Shown piece after piece: positions 62,386 through 64,000 of a stretch of DNA of 64,000 bases. Source of the stretch: Eubacterium sp. 14-2 (lineage in GTDB: Bacteria; Bacillota; Clostridia; Lachnospirales; Lachnospiraceae); the NCBI RefSeq assembly GCF_000403845.2, contig NZ_KE159568.1, positions 372,001-436,000 of the forward strand. The letters run 5' to 3'. The notes beneath the pieces were generated by a model. It was not told the origin of the DNA and made no database searches. It worked only from the letters and a program-made list of their open reading frames with translations. Within the stretch, counting starts at the first letter, position 1. Every line of letters starts with the position of its first letter. Made by a program: the position numbers and the translations under genes.

Positions 62386-64000
62386 CTTTTTTCCCCCGAC
62401 TCATTACCCGATGTGGAACATATGTTTTCCGCACACTGCTTTGGATTGTCAATGTGCACCGGAGAAGTAATTATAAAGGTTATGGTATCCGTTCCAGGGC
62501 GCACCACAAAATTTATCAGCTTCATCTGGCCTGCTTCCCGGAATCCGTCAGACTCATACCGTTCTTCACGCATATCTGCCGCATAATGCTGATAATTGTA
62601 AACAATGGCTATGCTGCGCAGATATTCCATCAGTTTCATTCTGGATGAAACGCTGTTTTGTCCGGCCCCTCCATAGCTTTCCAGAACATTGATGCCATTG
62701 CTTTCATAATCTTTTAAATACTGTGAATAGCGTTCGTATTCTTCTGCTCCATCTCCGGAAGCAATAAAAGGTATATAATCTATGAATTCACCAATGGAAT
62801 CATAACAGCTGCAGCTGCCGGTGCGCCGACCGTCACTTATGGTAACAAAAGGCACATCCCACAGTTCAAAATGCTTTCTCATAATTGCCAGAAAGACCTG
62901 AAAAGCCATCCGGGCCATCCGTTCATCCGCTGTAATCCCGGTATGTTCTCGGAGCAAAGGTTTCATATCAACTGTGAATTTCCATACCATGTTTTCCCTG
63001 CCTCTGACCATCCGTTTCAGTTTCCTGCTCCTTAAGGTAAACTCACTGATCTGTTCGCTCAGCTCCTGATGAGCCCCGGCCAGCTTTTGCACATCATCCG
63101 CATATGCAAAACAGGTATATGCTTTTTTGCAGATAACCTCCCCATTCCTTCTGTACTTGTCATAAAAATCCCTTATTTCATCCTCAAAAATTCTGCGGCT
63201 TAATCCGTCAAAGATCATATGATTTGCGGAAAAACAGAGGATGTGCGACGCACAGTTAAACCGTATCAGAGCCACACGCCACTGCAGCCTGCCGCCTGTT
63301 CTGTACTTTGCATGGTAAAACTCAGGGATAATAATTTCATCCATTATCTTATCCTGGCAGGTTTCCTCATACCCGGAAAGGTCAAGCAGGGGGATTTCAA
63401 TATCGGGCACGCCTGAATATTCTCTCCAGTACCCACCCTCCCACAGAATGCACCGCAGCAGAGGCTCCGACTCAATCACCGCTTTCATGGCCCCGTTCAG
63501 CGCTTTCCGGTCCGGCAGTCCATGAAATCCGAGCAATGTCCCGTTATTTTCCGGAATATACTTTCTCACATACTGGGCTGCGGTAAGCGCCCGTTCCGCT
63601 GTCTCTTCTGCAGAAGTTATCCTTTCGCCCATACGCCTGTTCTCTGCTGTCAGACGCTTAACTTCTCTGCGTATTTCATCGGCCGCATACTCTGTTTTTA
63701 AATTCAGAAAAGACGCTGTTTCTTCGCCGTTACCGTCAATTTCGTCCGGAAGGACCACCGCCTCTTCATTCAACGGCCTGATATAGTGCGGGTGCAGGGG
63801 ACTTTCAAAATTTTCCCTTATCATGTCCAGCAGCCCGTCATCCGGTTCTTCCTCCGTAAACATGACATTTATGAAGCCATTCCCCTTATGGACTCTGACA
63901 TATCGTGCATCCTGCCCGGTATGCTCAATTACCATATCTTCAACATCCTGCATGTCATTCTGGCTCATCGACGCTCTAAAGGTTTCAATCAGCCCGGCCA
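62382..64000 (-). CDS. Partial NRPS-like protein: possible A-domain tail plus C-like domain
   Basis: The frame is open to the window edge. The first ATG inside (63968) has no ribosome site, so the true start is probably beyond 64000. The first ~90 visible residues resemble the C-terminal subdomain of an adenylation domain (VEDMVIEHTG, then HPHYIRPLNEE), but with NGE where the catalytic NGK Lys is expected. A coiled-coil-like linker follows (about residues 100-140 from 63968). A condensation-type domain comes next, with NHMIFDG in place of HHxxxDG, keeping the catalytic second His and Asp. It lacks a carrier domain and ends four bases into the permease gene. It may be a freestanding condensation enzyme, for example for attaching or releasing a group; this is inference. 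Confidence 0.7.
   Translation of the reverse strand, partial: AGLIETFRASMSQNDMQDVEDMVIEHTGQDARYVRVHKGNGFINVMFTEEEPDDGLLDMIRENFESPLHPHYIRPLNEEAVVLPDEIDGNGEETASFLNLKTEYAADEIRREVKRLTAENRRMGERITSAEETAERALTAAQYVRKYIPENNGTLLGFHGLPDRKALNGAMKAVIESEPLLRCILWEGGYWREYSGVPDIEIPLLDLSGYEETCQDKIMDEIIIPEFYHAKYRTGGRLQWRVALIRFNCASHILCFSANHMIFDGLSRRIFEDEIRDFYDKYRRNGEVICKKAYTCFAYADDVQKLAGAHQELSEQISEFTLRSRKLKRMVRGRENMVWKFTVDMKPLLREHTGITADERMARMAFQVFLAIMRKHFELWDVPFVTISDGRRTGSCSCYDSIGEFIDYIPFIASGDGAEEYERYSQYLKDYESNGINVLESYGGAGQNSVSSRMKLMEYLRSIAIVYNYQHYAADMREERYESDGFREAGQMKLINFVVRPGTDTITFIITSPVHIDNPKQCAENICSTSGNESGEKR

Larger units (their letters stand above)
13567..64000 (-). other. Trans-AT PKS/NRPS biosynthetic gene cluster (right end outside window)
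   Basis: Fourteen minus-strand genes with gaps of at most 46 bases, several overlapping, and no internal terminator that I can see. They supply a lipid-loading ligase-ACP, diaminopropionate synthesis, a discrete acyltransferase, an editing thioesterase, four AT-less KS modules, five complete adenylation domains, two exporters and an AsnB-type amidotransferase. A sixth, C-terminal adenylation remnant may begin at the right edge. The left border is placed at the AsnB stop, because the next gene has its own promoter. No phosphopantetheinyl transferase is visible here, so one must be supplied from elsewhere. Confidence 0.9.

Noticed and set aside
1-64000. CRISPR arrays, tRNA or rRNA genes, integrases, transposases
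   Set aside because: I looked and saw none: no regularly spaced repeats, no tRNA-like sequence, and no recombinase motif in any frame.

Overview
The window looks like a chromosomal segment of an anaerobic Clostridia, most likely Lachnospiraceae. This rests on a mid-GC Firmicutes sequence with strong AGGAGG-type ribosome sites, an oxygen-sensitive 2-hydroxyacyl-CoA dehydratase system with its ATP-driven activator, a CooC-type ATPase, a PurF paralogue starting MGGFFG, and VbhA/Fic remnants. Every gene I can support is on the minus strand, so transcription runs from high to low coordinates.

Region A (64000 to 13567) is the main feature. It is a tightly packed, all-minus-strand biosynthetic cluster for a trans-acyltransferase polyketide/nonribosomal peptide hybrid. 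It continues beyond the right edge. In order of transcription: a partial condensation-domain protein, a MacB/FtsX-type permease and its ATPase, a fatty-acyl-AMP ligase fused to an ACP, an SbnA/SbnB pair for L-2,3-diaminopropionate, a type II thioesterase, one discrete malonyl acyltransferase, KS-KR-ACP, KS-DH-KR-ACP, KS-DH-KR-ACP-C-A-PCP-E-C, A-PCP-C-A-PCP-(degenerate E-like), an MFS exporter, KS-DH*-ACP-C-A-PCP-E, C-A-PCP-C, and an AsnB-type amidotransferase. None of the four KS modules carries an AT. Adenylation codes read by eye suggest Ser, an unassigned residue, a Lys-like basic residue, a diamino acid (plausibly the Dap made in the cluster) and Gly. No thioesterase domain ends the line; it ends in a C domain after the Gly carrier. 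The simplest reading is a lipid-primed, Dap-containing polyketide-peptide released by amide formation, possibly onto an amine or polyamine. I cannot match it to a known cluster.

Region B (13566 to 8672) holds ordinary or regulatory genes with their own promoters: a PurF-like protein lacking the usual nucleophilic cysteine, an orphan AgrC-like GHKL histidine kinase, and a HPr-like/LacI pair with a clear sigma-A promoter flanked by two related operator-like palindromes.

Region C (8660 to 7312) is a graveyard of mobile-element debris: a VbhA-like antitoxin, a truncated Fic-like toxin, other frameshifted fragments, a bidirectional terminator, and one of two inverted copies of a ~67-bp palindrome. 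The other copy lies at 10190-10256.

Region D (7311 to 1) is a separate operon: a CooC-like ATPase, two 2-hydroxyacyl-CoA dehydratase/benzoyl-CoA-reductase-family subunits, their radical activator, a previously easy-to-miss 59-residue membrane protein coupled to both neighbours, a protein with an acetyl-CoA-synthase-like Cys motif, and the first 634 codons of an iron-sulfur/FAD oxidoreductase that runs off the left edge. It probably carries out a low-potential radical reduction or dehydration of an unidentified acyl-CoA.
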